Of a stretch of 64,000 nt of DNA, positions 46,600 to 61,652 are shown one piece after another (the stretch's first letter is position 1; the number at the start of each line of letters is the position of its first letter). A model generated the notes under the pieces. It was not told where the DNA came from, did not search any database, and saw only the letters and a list, made by a program, of their open reading frames with translations. Both the position numbers and the translations under genes were made by a program. The DNA is taken from NCBI GenBank assembly GCA_964057225.1, contig OZ059899.1, positions 6,324,001-6,388,000 on the forward strand, read 5' to 3'. The stretch is from Auanema rhodensis. Lineage: Eukaryota; Nematoda; Chromadorea; Rhabditida; Rhabditidae.

Positions 46600-48170
46600 G
46601 CTTATCTAAAAATGAATATTAATACAAAAATCGGTGAAAACAATAATTTTCAATAAAATAAATAAGTTTTGAGCTGTGATTTAGTATGATTACTAGCACA
46701 AAGAGTTTGTAATACAAAAAGGAAGAAAATAAAGCACATAGAAAAAGAAAACAAATTAGAAGAAGATTGGAAAATGTCTACAAACGTATAGGAAATGTGA
46801 GACATGATGAGAAAACCCAAGAACCCATGACTATTGAACTAGGGAGCATCAACAAACCTTAGATGAATGAGTATCAGCTCTGAGACTTAGTACTAGAAAA
46901 TTTTTAATTGAAGACTCCAAGATTAAAATTAAGAAAATCGGATGCTGATAAAAAGAATAAAAGAGCAAAAAGTATACTAGTAAGCTATATGTATTTGCAT
47001 TGCTCGTTGTGCAAAACCTTACCGTTTGCTACGAATTGAGCAAGAGACATCGAGTTGCTTGCATCTTTCGCATTCTTTTTCTCTCACTATTATTCAATTT
47101 AATTTTTGAGAAGAATAAGATAAATAAATAGATATAATCTTTACTTTTATTAGTCTTCAAGCATTTTTATTAATTGATGGTTTGTTTTTATAATATAAAT
47201 ATAAAATATGTATTAAGATATTAAAGTATAGCAATTGATATGAAATTTCTTTTCAATCACTTATATATATATATATGCTATGGGTAACCAATAATGTTTT
47301 GGTACTGCTGGACATAAGCTGTTTTTCAAGCATTTCTTTGTCAATATCTTTTTTCTTACACATATCCTGAGATTATCCAGTTTTTTTTGTGATAATAACT
47401 TAGTTTTATCATTGAAGTATTTAAGAATTTATTTAAAATTGTATTGTAAGAGAAAAAAGGGATCTGAAATCATTTAAGTTATTCAGAGTTGTTAATATAT
47501 TTATTTTAAAGAAATTAGAAAAAAAAGTGGAATTGTATATAGAAAGCCAAATGGAAATTAGAGAATAGCTGAAAATGAACTAAAGTTGTATGGCCGTTAA
47601 GACCATAAAGTAGAAACTAATTAAAGAATGAAGTGGAATCTATTAAGGCTTGCACACTTAGAGACTTGAGGTAGATAGTGTACTACTAAAAGAAAATTAT
47701 CTACTTCAGCTGATCTGAAAAAGGCAAGTGAGGGACGAACAATCCAAAGAAAAAATTAAATCCGAAAATGAATGAAATGCAGCCAAAGGGTGAAAGATGA
47801 TTCCCATAGAACAAATGAATTACATTGTCTTGCAATCGTAACGTTAAATGAAAATCCTCAGCAACAAATTACTTCAAAGCTTCTGTTGTTAACTGACATA
47901 TTTCAACAGGCAATCTTCAGCAGTATTACAAGAAGATACATCTGAGGACTATTGTGAATGTACTTTCATCATAATTTTTTCATTGTAGTTGTTGTTTTAA
48001 AATTATTTAATAATATTTGTAAAGTTGTTTGTAAAATTAGGATAAAAATATTAATATAACATAAGATATAATTCTAACATGTGAAGATATATATATATAT
48101 ATATTTATTTTTGTTTTAAATTATTTACAATTATTAAACAACTACAATTTCTTAAAAAAGAAATTGATTA
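46600..48170. other. Intergenic, no gene seen
   Basis: AT-rich with purine-rich patches on the + strand, one short TA repeat near 47265. It should hold the promoter of the CoA-transferase-like gene and the 3-prime UTR of the ABC transporter gene. No coding or RNA signal. Confidence 0.5.
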
Positions 48171-51100
48171 TTATAAAGAGGCTTGAGTCATTTCATAATA
48201 GAGACCTTTGAGAGCTATCAATTCATCATGATTTCCTTCTTCGGCGACCTAAAACGTTTTTTTTAATTTTCAAAAAAAATTAAATTAGAATCTTACTCTG
48301 CCATCAACAATAACATATATCCTATTAACATTGCGAATAGAAGAAAGACGATGTGCAACTGAAAAATAATTAACAATATTATATTTTATATAGCATAATC
48401 TTACTGTGTACGCAAGTACATGTTTCTCTAGCATTCTCAAATGCTTTTTTCACAGCCTGAAAGAAAACATTTTCGTAATCCCTGGACCCTTTCTTTCTAA
48501 CCTTTTCACTTCCACTGTCTAGAGCAGCAGTAGCTTCATCAAGTAATAATACTACAGGTTTTCGTATTATTGCTCTAGCAATAGCAATTCTCTGCTTTTG
48601 CCCTCCAGATAGTTGAGCTCCGAATTCTCCTACTTCCGTATCGTACCCCTAAAACTTGTAGTTAATTTATACGTTTCTTATTAGTTTATACCTGTGGTAA
48701 AGACGAGATGAAATCATGAATGTTAGCTATTTTAGCAGCTTCAATAACCTTCTCCATAGTAGATTCACTTTCTAGTAAACCATAAGCAATATTCTCTTTG
48801 ATAGTAAATGAAAATAATGTTGGTTCCTGTCCTACTGAAACAACAACCCGCCGAAGATAAGCTGGATTAATAGAACGAACATCATTTTTATCTATTATCT
48901 AAATTATTTTATTTAAATGACCTTTTACAGAAGAAGAAAGCTTACCACACGCCCATCAGTAGGACTGTACATACGTTGAAATAGCCCAATGATAGAGCTT
49001 TTGCCTGAACCAGATGGTCCAACCAGTGCTATAGATGTTCCTGCTTGTACCTATTTTAGCAAAAAAATGTTACAACTCAATTTTTATATCTATATTTACT
49101 TTAATGTTAATTCCTTTCAAAATAGGCACAACTGGTCGAGATGGATAACGGAAGTGAACGTCTTCTAACTGAAGGCTTCCTTGAAGTTTCTATAAGAGGT
49201 TTTTTTCATTTCTATCAAATTATATATATTTATACTGGACGTAATCCTTCTTCAGTTATGTTATCCATATCAACTGGCGCTTCCTTAATTATTCCTACAA
49301 CCGATTCGGCAGCAATACGTGCTTTAGACAGATCAGTAACAGAGGCAATCAGTTGTGAGAAAAAGTTTGCTCCAAACTGTGTAAGGAGAACAACCCTAAA
49401 AATAATTTAAAATTGATATATGAACGTAACGTTAGAACTAGTACAAACCTCATATAATCGAAAACTGATATTTCATTAGACAGCATCATAACTTTTCCGA
49501 AATGAAGAGTAATTGCAATAAGAATATAAGTGAATGAATACTGACAAGCAAAAACAAAAGCCGATATAACTGATTGTCGTTTCATAGCTCTAAAAAAACA
49601 AAATTAATTTAAATAAATAATATTATCTTAAATTACTTGGATAATGGTTTAAGAGCATCAGTGAATACAGAGTAGAAATGTTCTTGCAAGTTATAAGCTT
49701 TAATAGTAGACATATTTGAAAGTACAATAGTAATTAAACTAGCGGCTTTTTTTTCTTCTTCCATCATTTGTCTTTGTCTAAATAATTTCAAAATAAATGA
49801 TAAACAAGAAAAAATTCAAAAACCTTTTAGTTCCTTCTTTAATTTGAAGAAAACGAATAATAAAATAAGCTGGAAATTGGAATGAGCACAAAAGTGCCAT
49901 TTTCCAGTTGATGTATAAGGCTACAACAATGGAAAATACTGAAAGATTAATTTTATAATTATAAAATATAGTTGAGACATACAACTGCAAATAAACGCTG
50001 GGATTAGTAAATCCAGTTTTTGTTCCATTATTTTATTTAATGATTCAGATTCATTAATTATCTTAAAAAGAAAGAATATTTTGTGTATCACGAAGTTGAA
50101 GTTACCTTATGTACTAAACGTCCGGGATTATTTCTTTCTTCATCAAAATATGCTGTTCCATGTCTCATTATCTTAGAAAACATTTCAGTTCTCATGTAAC
50201 TACAAAATCCATGACCATATAAAGCAATAAATAAACGCTAAATAATCAACATATTAGATTTGGAATAACTATAATAATATAAGTACCCCCATAGCTTCAA
50301 AAATAGTTTTAATGATAATTAATGCTGTATAAACAGCTGAAACCATGAATATTTCCTGAGGCCTGTCTTCAATTGGTACGATAGATAGCTAAGACATATT
50401 AATGATTATCATTTAAATATGATAATATACCTCTAATACTGAAGCAACTTGGAAACAAATTAAAAGATAGAAAAAAGCCCGAACAACAGTTGTTGGGATA
50501 GCAGCTATCAAGTAAGTTCTACCTTGTTTGAAGCCTTTGATCAAACGCCAGACAGCGTTATAGTTACTCTTGTGTCCAGGTAACTATAAGTATAATTGAT
50601 ATTAGATATTACTACAAAAAAACTTTTTTACCTTTAAATAATCATCTTCTTCGATTGTAGGGGTGCTACTAACATCAACATCCATTTGACCAACATTAGA
50701 ATACTTGTAATCAAGCCGAGTTGATCTTTTTTTGCTCATTACTAAATTTATTTATTAAAAATTGACAATAAAATATAAACAAACCAGGTAAAGCCAGCTT
50801 TTCACGATCTTGGCTATTAATCGAATACGATTTTCCTAATTTCTTGTTATGCCCTAATGATCTTCTAGCCCAAGCACGTCGATGTGACTCAGGATCCTAA
50901 TCATTACTTTTGTTTTGTTATTATGATGAACCATACTAACCAATGTAGTATCTGCAGATCCAACTGACATAGTTGCCATCAAGGTAGGCTTCTGTGAAGG
51001 ACTACGTGCCAATTGATCCAAGCTTTGATCCATGTACATCTTCAAAATGTTAAAATGAAAAAAGAAATAAAAAGAAGAAAAATATTTACCTTCCTGAATC

Positions 51101-54100
51101 TACCACCTTCTCTAGCTAGGAGTTCATCTGGTGGCCCATCTTCTACAATAGCTCCATCATCAATAACAATAACCCTATCAGATGTTTTAGCTGTTGATAG
51201 TCTGAAATCAGAAACATAAACTTGATAGCAATAGAATTATCCACCTATGGGCAATTGAAATGGTCGTCAAACCTTCCGAAGCTAAGTCAATGGCTTGACA
51301 AACTTCCTCTTCATGCTTATTGTCCAAAGCCGAAGTAGCTTCATCAAAAATGAGTACTGTTGGCTTTCTAGAAAATATAGGTATTGTGTGAAAAATTATA
51401 TGTTTGATACCGGATAACAGCACGAGCAATTGCTACACGTTGCTTTTGTCCTCCAGAAAGTTGAACTCCTCTGTCACCAACTCTTGTCTGCATTCCCATA
51501 GGGAGAGCACTAATGAACTCCCAAGCACCAACTTTTCGAGCAGCAGCATTAATTTCTTGCTAATCAAGTATTACGTATATGATATTGAATTATGAAATGA
51601 TTCTACCTGGGTGGCGTCAAGTCTACCATATCTAATGTTGTCACTTATTGTTCCATCGAATAGAACGGGCTCTTGACTAACCAGGGATAGTTGAGCTCGC
51701 AAATCATCAGGACAGATATTACGGATATTATCTTCATCTAGATAGACCTTTAACAAAATTTATAGCTTGGTACAAAAACTTCAAAGTCTTACGTTTCCTT
51801 TTTGGGGATCGTAAAATCGTAAAAGAAGGGCAGTCAATGTACTTTTTCCCGATCCACTTGGACCTACAATAGCGATACGTTCTCCAGCACAAATAGTGAG
51901 AGAAAATCCTTTAAGAACCTACAAAATAGAATATTCTATAAATAAACACTTTTTGGTCCCTTACTTGTACGTCGGGCCTACTGGGGTAGCTAAAGAAAAT
52001 ATCACGGAATTCAATAGCTCCCTTTCCTAAAATGTTATGATTAATTAACTGATTATGACCAAGTACTTTATCAATCTCCCGTTGTAGCAAATACTCATTA
52101 AGTTTGAAAATTGAAAAAAAAAAGAAATCAATCATGAATATTGGAACAGGTTAACATACCCATGAACTTCATAGAATGGCGTCGATATTTCGGTGTTGGC
52201 ATCGACATAAATGGATGAACGGATGCAAAATAACAACGATCAGGCTCTACTACTGAAGTTTCTTCTGAAGTTAATTGAAATAAAATATAAGAAAATAATG
52301 AAAAATATTACTAAAAATTTTGCCCATTTCCTTAGCGTTTCCCTTTGCTACTCCTGCTCCATTCATATGAAAACCAATAGATATAGAAGTAACACACATA
52401 TACAACATATTAATTGCAACCTAAAAAAGTTTAAAAAAACATAATAGTTAGCAGAGTTCGCATACAGCACATAATGCCCCAGGCTCTTTGTCTCCAACTC
52501 TCCATATTCCGTATGAGAGAGCTGCGGTAAATACTAATTCGGTTAAAAGAACCTGAAAATAGAGTTGTAACTACGGTTATTCGGATAAAAATTTGATAAT
52601 TCATATGAATTTGGAAACAATTAAAATGTTTTTCCTTACTTGTGTTAAACTGTCATAAACTGTTGAAGATCGCAGTCGTTGTTCAGTTAATTGATTATGC
52701 TCATATGAAAACTTTTCAAATCTGAAAACAAATGTATTTGTTTGAATAAATTTTAGATTTCATTTACTTAGCTATAGTCTGACGTTGAGCCGCAAATGAA
52801 ATAACTGTACGAATACAGCTGAATGTTTCATGTACAAGATTAGTTATTTTAGTTTGTAATTTGTTTTCTTCGTCTAATGTTTTGGCAAACCACTGAAAAT
52901 AAAAGATTTAAATTTCACATTCAAATGCTTATAAAAGAACAACCAGTTCTTCTAAATGCTTGCAATAAAATAATATTTAAATATTATGCTAATTTTCTAT
53001 ATTCACGTCAAATGGTTAGATATATAAAACTAGAAATAAATTAAAAAATTGATAAATTTAATATAATTATTGCTATAAATATATTAAAAAGAATAGTAAA
53101 ACTATTACTTACTCGACTGAATAAAATACGACTGATGATTAATAAAGGAATAGCGGTACACATTAACAACATAACATCCCATTGAATATATATACAAACA
53201 ACTGAATTATAAAATTTAAATATAAAATTTAATAATAAAATACTTACTTATATTAACTAGTAGATATATGGTAATAAATAATACCATTGGCATATGATCA
53301 GCTATAGCATTGTAGATGGAATCAGCGTGTCTAATATAATTATCTATTAATATGAAGTTTCTACTATCCATTCATCCCTAATATTTTAAAACTTTTTCTT
53401 TCAATCTTTGAAATATGCTATTTTCTCTTTCCCATTCTTCAAGTTCCAACAAAAATTGTATGAATTCATGCTATTTTGGTTTTTATAATTTCAGAGTTAT
53501 TAGAAATATTTTAAGTATTCACTCATGTAACATCGAAGCGACATGTCCTGATTGTCTTGATTCCAACCATGCCACATCCATATGTAATAACTTTCGAACG
53601 TATGCCCGTTTAATACGAAAAACTTGACGAATTCCCGAGACTTCCCAGGCCAGTCGCTGAATAATAGTCACCAATTAAAGAAAAAAATATTTGACCTTAC
53701 CTGTACGAAAGCCGCCAAAAACATTGTTAAACTTAATGCTAGCATTGCCATAAATGCCGGTGTAGCACTTGATTCAAATTTGTTGTCAACATTTTGGCCT
53801 TCTTGAATGATCGTCATATTTATTGAAGCCGAGGTGGAATTACTTATTCGAAGTTCCTACAATATTATCATTTCCTTTGCATCTTTTGTAAAGTTTTAGA
53901 CTTTTAACCCTATTTTGATATGATTAGTGTTTAATGACTAGTAAAATTAAACATTTGTCGTTATTTTATGCGAGAGATGGAAACAGAACACGTTTGTGAT
54001 CTGCCGTACAGTTTTAGAGGGCAAATACCGATATGACCTGACCAACATGAGAAGAAGACAAACCAAAAGAAAATTGGAAAGACAACAATGCTGCTGATGA

Positions 54101-54666
54101 ACTGTTCATCAGTTGTCAAAGAGATTAGTTACGAGATTTTACGTTTTTCGTCGTTTAGATGTTATATAAAAATTGAAAATCATAAATATTTTTGACCATA
54201 TGAAATACTAATATAAATTGAATATATTCATAGAAATATATCGACATACCTCTCGTGTTATTGAAAGTGTGACGAAGTTACCCATAATGAGCCAGACAAA
54301 TGGTGGTACTACAGCTTGTATAATTGAAGCTAATACTCCAACAACCATTAGCTAAAACTTTATTTTTAAGAGTTTACTAAAATTGTATTTATACCTTAAC
54401 GTCAGTACTATCTGCAAATGAGTACATCCGTTTATAACATTTAAATAAACTATCTTTCTTTTCTTTGGGAGGTTTTTTTAATGATGATATTGATGTAACA
54501 TCATAAGCTAAAAACAAAAAATAAAGAAAAAATATTATAATTACATAAACTTACTTTTTAAATTATTTTTTGGATCATCTATATATAAATTACTTGAATT
54601 AATTGTGTATATAATACTTTTATCCGAAGATTTATCAGATGTTTTTGAGGATTCGGATTCTTCCAT
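48171..54666 (-). CDS. Full-length P-glycoprotein-type ABC transporter (ABCB family)
   Basis: ATP-driven efflux pump with two membrane domains and two nucleotide-binding domains, about 36 exons and roughly 1380 residues. Start at 54666, seven bases behind acceptor TTTCTTTTAG; stop TAA at 48173-48171. A Ser/Lys-rich cytosolic head precedes membrane domain 1 (exons from 54366 to about 52200; the first outer loop has N-glycosylation sites). NBD1: SYPSRPDV A-loop, Walker [10 protein letters not shown] near 51850, signature LSGGQKQR near 51460, Walker [13 protein letters not shown] near 51340, H-loop SIAHR. A charged linker follows, then membrane domain 2 (about 50580-49300). NBD2: Walker [10 protein letters not shown] near 49010, signature LSGGQKQR near 48610, Walker [13 protein letters not shown] near 48540, VAHR. 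Both ATP sites look competent. One junction, near 52105, is one base out of frame: the acceptor reads TTTTCA instead of TTTTCAG. All other junctions checked fit. Such pumps export xenobiotics; the substrate cannot be inferred. Confidence 0.93.
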
Positions 54667-57642
54667 CCTCCACCTAAAAGAAATTATAAATTAATATAAA
54701 CTGTGAAAAGTAAAGTATATATATATAAAAAAAAAGAAAACATCAATAAACTATTATACAGTACATATTAAAACAGTAACATAACAATTCAATAATTAAA
54801 AAAATTTGATTAAAACTGTGTTTTCGGTAAAAAAAACGTTCAGTAAATTAGTGATCAAAGATGACCAAGATATTATGTTTTTTTGACAATTATTATACAA
54901 TGCTTCTCATACCTTCTTACATAGTTTGAAAGAGGAGACACCTCAGCATGCTGATGCTGTAAATGATTGAAACGTGTTTTCGGTTATCTTCAAGAAATTA
55001 CGTACTTTTAACAGAATTCGTTTTTAGAATAGACTAACTAATGGGACAAAAAAAAACTTGAAATATCAAAATATACCACATATATTTGGTTTTTCTAATA
55101 AAGGTCAAGTATGTTTGTTAGCGAAAAAATAATCATGAAATTACTATTTATACATACAATTTCAAAAAGTTCCTTCTTACTTTATAAGATGATTGTTAAT
55201 TAGGTTGTTAACTAAATGAAAAATTCAAAAACATAACAGAAATGCATTTGTACTAAAACATTTAATGTTCTAATTATCACACATATTTCATATAATAAAA
55301 ATTTTTTCTGGTACCTTGTGATTTTTATTTTTTGGTTTCATCAAACATCAGAAACATAGTAAAAATTTCAAATAAAATATTACATGAAATGGAAAAAAAA
55401 GAAATAAAAGATATGATAAAAGATTGATCTTTTTATCATAAATAGTAATTGATAGTCTAAATGATAATTTTCGTTTGAATATGAAAAGCCTTCATAAGAT
55501 ACAACTTCAATAGTTTAGAAATACTTCAACTTGGAAAGTACTAAAATCCTATTAAGTTAACATCTAAGCTCATTTTTTCAACACAACCTATCATATAAAA
55601 AAAACTTTCAAAGTCATAATATATTTTGATAATTATGAAAAGCCGTAATACAGTTTTCAATATTTGGACAAAAGACATTTTTTTGAGCAAGTTATATCTT
55701 TCGGCACGTCTTGAACAAACAATGCCAAGAGTTGGAACAACATCAAAAAACGTGTTCCTTTTTTGGTTAAAAATTATATATTTGACCTAGATCAGGTTTC
55801 GATCTAGCGAAATCTATTATCATTAATGAAAATTTACGAAAGGGAAGGTTCAAGGGCAGGACTTGCAGAAAAGATTTACGTGTGATCAATTGGCATTCAA
55901 AGTTTTATAACTTACAGAAGCAATATGAATTTTAACTTTGATAATCCGTCAGATATGAAGTATAGTTGAATAATAATTTAAAGAAATACAAAAGGAAGTA
56001 AATGAGAGATGATAAGTGTACGTACCATATATAGCAAAGTTGTAAATGATTTTGCAATGCTTCAAAATAAAAGGTTAGAAGCTTAAGAAGTGAGGTCAAG
56101 CTTAGAATCTATGAACTTTTAGATTTCAGTATCTTTTATCATTAGCACTCTAAAAGAACATCTTTTGGCTTTTGTAGGCTTATAATTAAAACATCAAGAA
56201 TCACTTTAATAATTATCTAAGGTTAACTAAAATTTTTAAATATAGCTAAATCCATTACGAATATTTAATCATATCTGACTGTTATAATGAAAAATTACAC
56301 TGTTAACTAGTGATTCATATACGAAGAATTCAGTTGGTAGAAGTGGAACGATTGACGAAAACAGATTTCTAAGGTCAATTAAGTCATATGAAAACGTATC
56401 AGATGTGAGAAGTATATGATGATCATGTAGCTTTTCATGAAAGACAAAACATTGATTATATAATATCTATATGAAGATATGATTGATTAGATGATAAAGA
56501 AATATATATATATACATATATGTGTATAAAATAGAATTTCAATGTTTAGTAAATAGTAATTTTCCTTTTTTTTTGTAGTAAAACTTCTAACCGATATTAA
56601 GATTATGATGATGGTCAACAATCTGGAACCCATCATTAAATCTTAACGCAAATAATAAGAGAAGTTAAAAAAAACTGTATAAAAACAAATTCAAAAGATA
56701 ACAATTTTTTTTGGAAATTTAATAAATCAAAAAAAAAATTATAAACATCCATACAAGGATTGCTTTTACAACTTTTTTTGTTTCAATATTATTTTTAAAA
56801 ATAAAATGTAACGGGGAATAGTCTAAAAAGACCCTGCTATACGACAAAAGTAGAAATGTCTATTTGAAATAGAAAACATAAAAAATATAAGAAACATCAC
56901 GCTTTTGTAATCATGCAACTTAAAAATCCTGCTAATGGTCTTTCTATTTTTGGAAACTGAGATGATTTTTCAATTAGACCAGAGAGCTATTTAATTTGGA
57001 AAATCTGATTTGAATGATGAGGTGGTTAACAGTTAAAAAGCGAAGCGCACAGTTAAATCAAAAGAACAGTGAAGTCATCTAGGTGCATTGAACATGTAGG
57101 ACGACTTCAACGATGATAACGATTGCTTTGACGAAGGCGGCGACGACGACACAATCTTGGTGATGATGATGAGTATACTTGAGTGTTGTTTCGATTCTCA
57201 TGTTCTGATAAAAATTTGTAGCCAGAAGTTAGTGAACAAGATCTACGACTTGATCTATTGTTCTTTAAAGCTCTGAACTGTACATATTCTTTATTGGAAT
57301 TTTAATGGAAGATTTTACAAATCTCAGTAATTACAACTGAAATTACAAGAGATGGACAATCCTTTTCATCGTATACTCTTAGCTAACAGGTTTAGATTTT
57401 TTCATTTGTACATATCTATTTATATATAAATATACGTATAGATATCTATTTATGTATGTATATACTTACATTTGTTTTGCTGGTAGTACAGATAAGAAAA
57501 TTCAATGAGAAGTAAAATTATATATCTTCTTCAGTTTTCTATTTTACTCCGTTGCTTATTTAATGATAACAAGAGGATAGTTTGAGTCGTTTAAGGAAAA
57601 ACTCTTGAGAAATTACAAAACAGATAATGATATTATTCGAAT

Positions 57643-57686
57643 AGCCATTTCCGTCGTTTTCCGAATCGGCTGTGAATGGAAATGGC
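57643..57686. repeat. Inverted repeat, 9-bp arms
   Basis: GCCATTTCC at 57643-57651 is the exact complement of GGAAATGGC at 57678-57686; 26 bases lie between. No coding context. Confidence 0.7.
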
Positions 57687-60600
57687 CGGAACTAGTTTAG
57701 AATCATTCTTCTCTCTATCTTTCTCTTTCTCTCTCTCTCTGTCCTAAGAAATCTCTTCTTTAAGATTCTATTAAATGTTACACTTCTTCACAACACTCTA
57801 AACCACCACAACCCCTCGTTTCCACCTTTCCTCTTAATCAACTTAAGTTTTACTATCTATTTAATTATTTTAAGTCAAAAAACAATTCATGCAAGGTATA
57901 GAGAAGATACCTAGAAACGTAGTTCCACATACAGACAGGTTGAAATGTAATTTTCGAAAAGCATGGCTAGTTTTCTAAAACCTTATTACGCCTGACTAAC
58001 AATAAGAATACGAAATAATGTAAGAATAAGATTAAACGATAAGTATAGAACGACCTACTTTACTATAAAGCTAGAAATCTTGTAAGAAACTAAAGATGAT
58101 CATTAGAGAATAGAAATTACTGTAGTACAAAAGCAGTTCTGAATCTAGACATACCTGCTTAGTTGAGTTGAGAAGCTTTTATCTAATATGCTTCAATACT
58201 AACTTCACTTCATTATCATTAAGATTTGAAAGAAAATAAGAAAAAAGACTTATGTTATAGTTATGTCTACAAACAAATTTATATAAACAATATAAACGAT
58301 AATAATGATAAGATTGTATATTACTGATGTTGAATTTTTTTATATTATGCTTTATGATAGAGCTTCTGTTCATATCCCTGTTTAGGTTCAAAAAGCGCAT
58401 TCAATTCAATACCAAAGAAACTTTTGAAGACTGTAGTTGACCTTTCTCATAACATTTAATACAAATATTTATTTATATAATATTCTTTTAAGTTGTAAAT
58501 GAATTATATATTACTTTATAACTGTTTTTAATATTTTAATGTTATTTACACGTGTACACGAGTACGTGAGTTATATAATTTTATTTAAAAAAAACTAATT
58601 AACGGTTGTCCTTTTATTGTTTAACTTTTTTTTTATTCTTGCATCACATTTTAATTATTTTCAAAAGAAAATTAGAAAAAGATTGAAAAAAAAGATGGGG
58701 AAATGAGTATTCAGAGCTCAAGCGCTTCGTCTTCAAAATAATCTTTGCATACCTGTTATTCATTTTTATTGAAGCTTCTATAAAACTCAAAAACTTAATT
58801 TTTACCTAAAAAAAAACAAATATGATAAACTTGAAACTAAGTTTTCGTATTGTATATTGTATTTTTCAAACTTCATCATGATAGATAGATTACATCATTT
58901 TACTATATTTAGTTTTAATTGATATATTAAATTTTATAATAATTGTTGTAAAATCATCTTAAAATATCTTTAATGATTATAATATTTTTTCTTTAAATAT
59001 ATAATGTGATTTAGTATTTTGATTCTTTATTAATTAATTGTTTAAATTTCAATGGATCATTTTAACATATATTAGCATATATAAACTTACGAACAACATT
59101 AACCAGAACAAGTACATAGTTTGTAGATTGTAAATAAAATTAAAATTTTAAAAGTATAAACATTTTATTGAAGACAAGTTCTGATTTTGCACAAATTACA
59201 ATAAGTAAATCTGAAAATATATGATGGATGAACGAGATAATTACTGTAAAACGCTGATCATATCTTGTGCCTTACGATTACTGTGAAGAATATTGTTTAA
59301 AACCTAAGTTTTATGCTCTTATAAATAATATTAATATAATACTTATAAAATACTTATTTAAACATAGTAATATATGAAATATGACCTATTTATTCAGTAT
59401 GATTTTATATAAATTTTAAATATTCGTTAGATGGTATGAGATAATAACTTTAAATTAACAAAAAGTAAAATCTAAATGTATTAAAAACTTGTTTTATTCT
59501 GAAATGCACTTTTTCTGCTAAAAAAAAACCACATTTTCAAGGTAAAGTTCATATATGTATGTAATTTGCGTGAGTTGAACTTGGATAGCTTGAGGATGCT
59601 TTCGATTTGACCCAGATTCAATGAATAGGTCCCTGTATATGCTATGTGGTATAAAGGAAAATAGTTTTTATATGATGGACATAGCAAGTAAAGAAAGAGT
59701 GTAGATAGCCAGGTTAGGAGAATAAAGAGAGAAATAGGGGATGCATGGAAGAGTGAGAGAAGGAAAACGACTAGAAAGGAGGGTAAAGGAACAAGTTCTG
59801 TCAATCAAAGTACTTATTCATCTTGCTTTGACACTCAAATTCTCAGCGAAATATTTATATTTCTAACACAGAGTTTACAAGTTGTTATCATATTTTAACA
59901 TATACATATTATCTTTTTAATAGTTCATATATCTCAATATATCACCTGATAATTAGATATTTTCTTTTATTTATGAAAAACGGTTAAAATACGTAGTCAT
60001 ATGATCTAGACTTGGTTTTTCGGGATTTTTCGTAAATATCTTTCATCTCCTTTCATTCTTTCTCTTCTGCTTTCTGTACCCTCCCTTCTTCTTGTTTTCT
60101 TTCTTTCTGTTTCTCTGTATCACTGTCTTCTATTTCTCTCAAATTGTTTAAGTGACTCATTCGTTTTTTAAACTTACAAATAAATATCTTTTTTTTAAAT
60201 CCGTGAATGAATCCGGGCGCGTTACTTAGAAACCAAATGTCAATTGCAGTATCTTGGTTACGTACTAAAAGTAAAAAATTTTAGTTCTTCCTAAGTTTCT
60301 TGCGAATATTCTTTTTTGCTTTTAGACTTTGCTAGGAATATTTTTATATTTTGATAACTAATTCTGCTAATTTGTTAAAATATTTTTTCAACATAAACCA
60401 TTTTAAGCCAAAGTGCTGTAGTTATATTTGGAATTTGTCAAATGCTCTCTGAATGAATCACCATTGTTGACCTTTTTTTTAATTTTGAAAAATCATTCTA
60501 TTTTCTTTATTTAATCTGTCTCTAACAGCTGTTCTAATCTAAGTCATCATGTACCAGATGTGCTGTGTTAACTGAACATGCCGATGATATTTCATTTTTT

Positions 60601-61432
60601 TGGATAAAAAATGGAATATGATGTTTGATATAATTTTGCTGCTCAAACTAACAGGTAGAGAGATATTTCCAATCAACATGTAAGAGAAAGAATAGAAAAT
60701 AACTGAAATTTTAATGTTTCATATACATAACTCATACATTTGATAAATGAAATATTTAAATAATTATTCACAAGGAAGGAAAATTCTACGAAAACGTTGA
60801 TAAGGAAGCTTTTCAGTACCACTTCAATAATTATGTCTTTTAATAATTATTGATTATAAAAAAGTCGAAAAATTGTATTTAAATAAAAATGATGAATATT
60901 GAATGATTCAAAGCAATTGTCTGAATTATGAAAGGAAACTTAAAAGATGATAGTATATCTAAGATTTATTTATTTATATGAGCATAGTTTTATAAAAAAA
61001 AGTGTTTCTAAATATATGTATATGAACATATTCTATTTAATGATCTATGCCATATAACAAAAAATATTTAATTCAAATATTAACAGTTTCTTTATTGTTT
61101 TTTTAAAAATTTATATTTATGCTTGTTCCAAATAGAGTTTTCTTTTCTAGAAATTTAATCGTGGCTTCACAACAATACAAAATCGTTTTTGTGTTATCTT
61201 ATCAATCAAACAACCGGAACTCTTACATTAAACAATCCAAGCTCATCCATATTTAATTAAAAAAATAATTTTTAACTTAATTTTCATTACGACTTAATTC
61301 CTCTTCTTGGAAAAATTTGATTATTATTTGTTTTATAAATGCTCAAAACAAATGTAGTAGCTTATCATTAATACGTATAATATACTGTCTCATCAACTAT
61401 TTCTTTACTTATTCTTAAAACTTTAATTCACT

Positions 61433-61652
61433 AAAGTTCAAATGCACTTTCTTCAGGCATTTTTTCCGCTTCCGCTTCAGTTTTCGAATGTACTTCTTCT
61501 ATCATTAAGTAAACGTTTGATCAATGTTTTGTATTAGTAGCATGAAATATATAGTTGGATTATCCGATACTTTGTCTATTTCAAATTTCATACTGTCTAT
61601 TCTTAATTTTTTTTTGATAGTTTACCAGGATGTCACGCAACAGCTGACGGCA
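61433..61652 (-). CDS. Weak candidate exons near 61.5 kb
   Basis: On the minus strand a short exon-like piece (about 61652-61628; acceptor CGAAACAG, donor GTAAAC) and a C-terminal-looking piece after acceptor ACTTAATGATAG that reads EVHSKTEAEAEKMPEESAF and stops at TAG near 61433. Their phases do not agree, and the + strand is also open across the first piece with its own acceptor and stop. Strand and reality remain open. Confidence 0.2.

Noticed and set aside
49141-49410. Plus-strand ORF of 89 codons
   Set aside because: Antisense to exons between membrane domain 2 and NBD2 of the ABC transporter.
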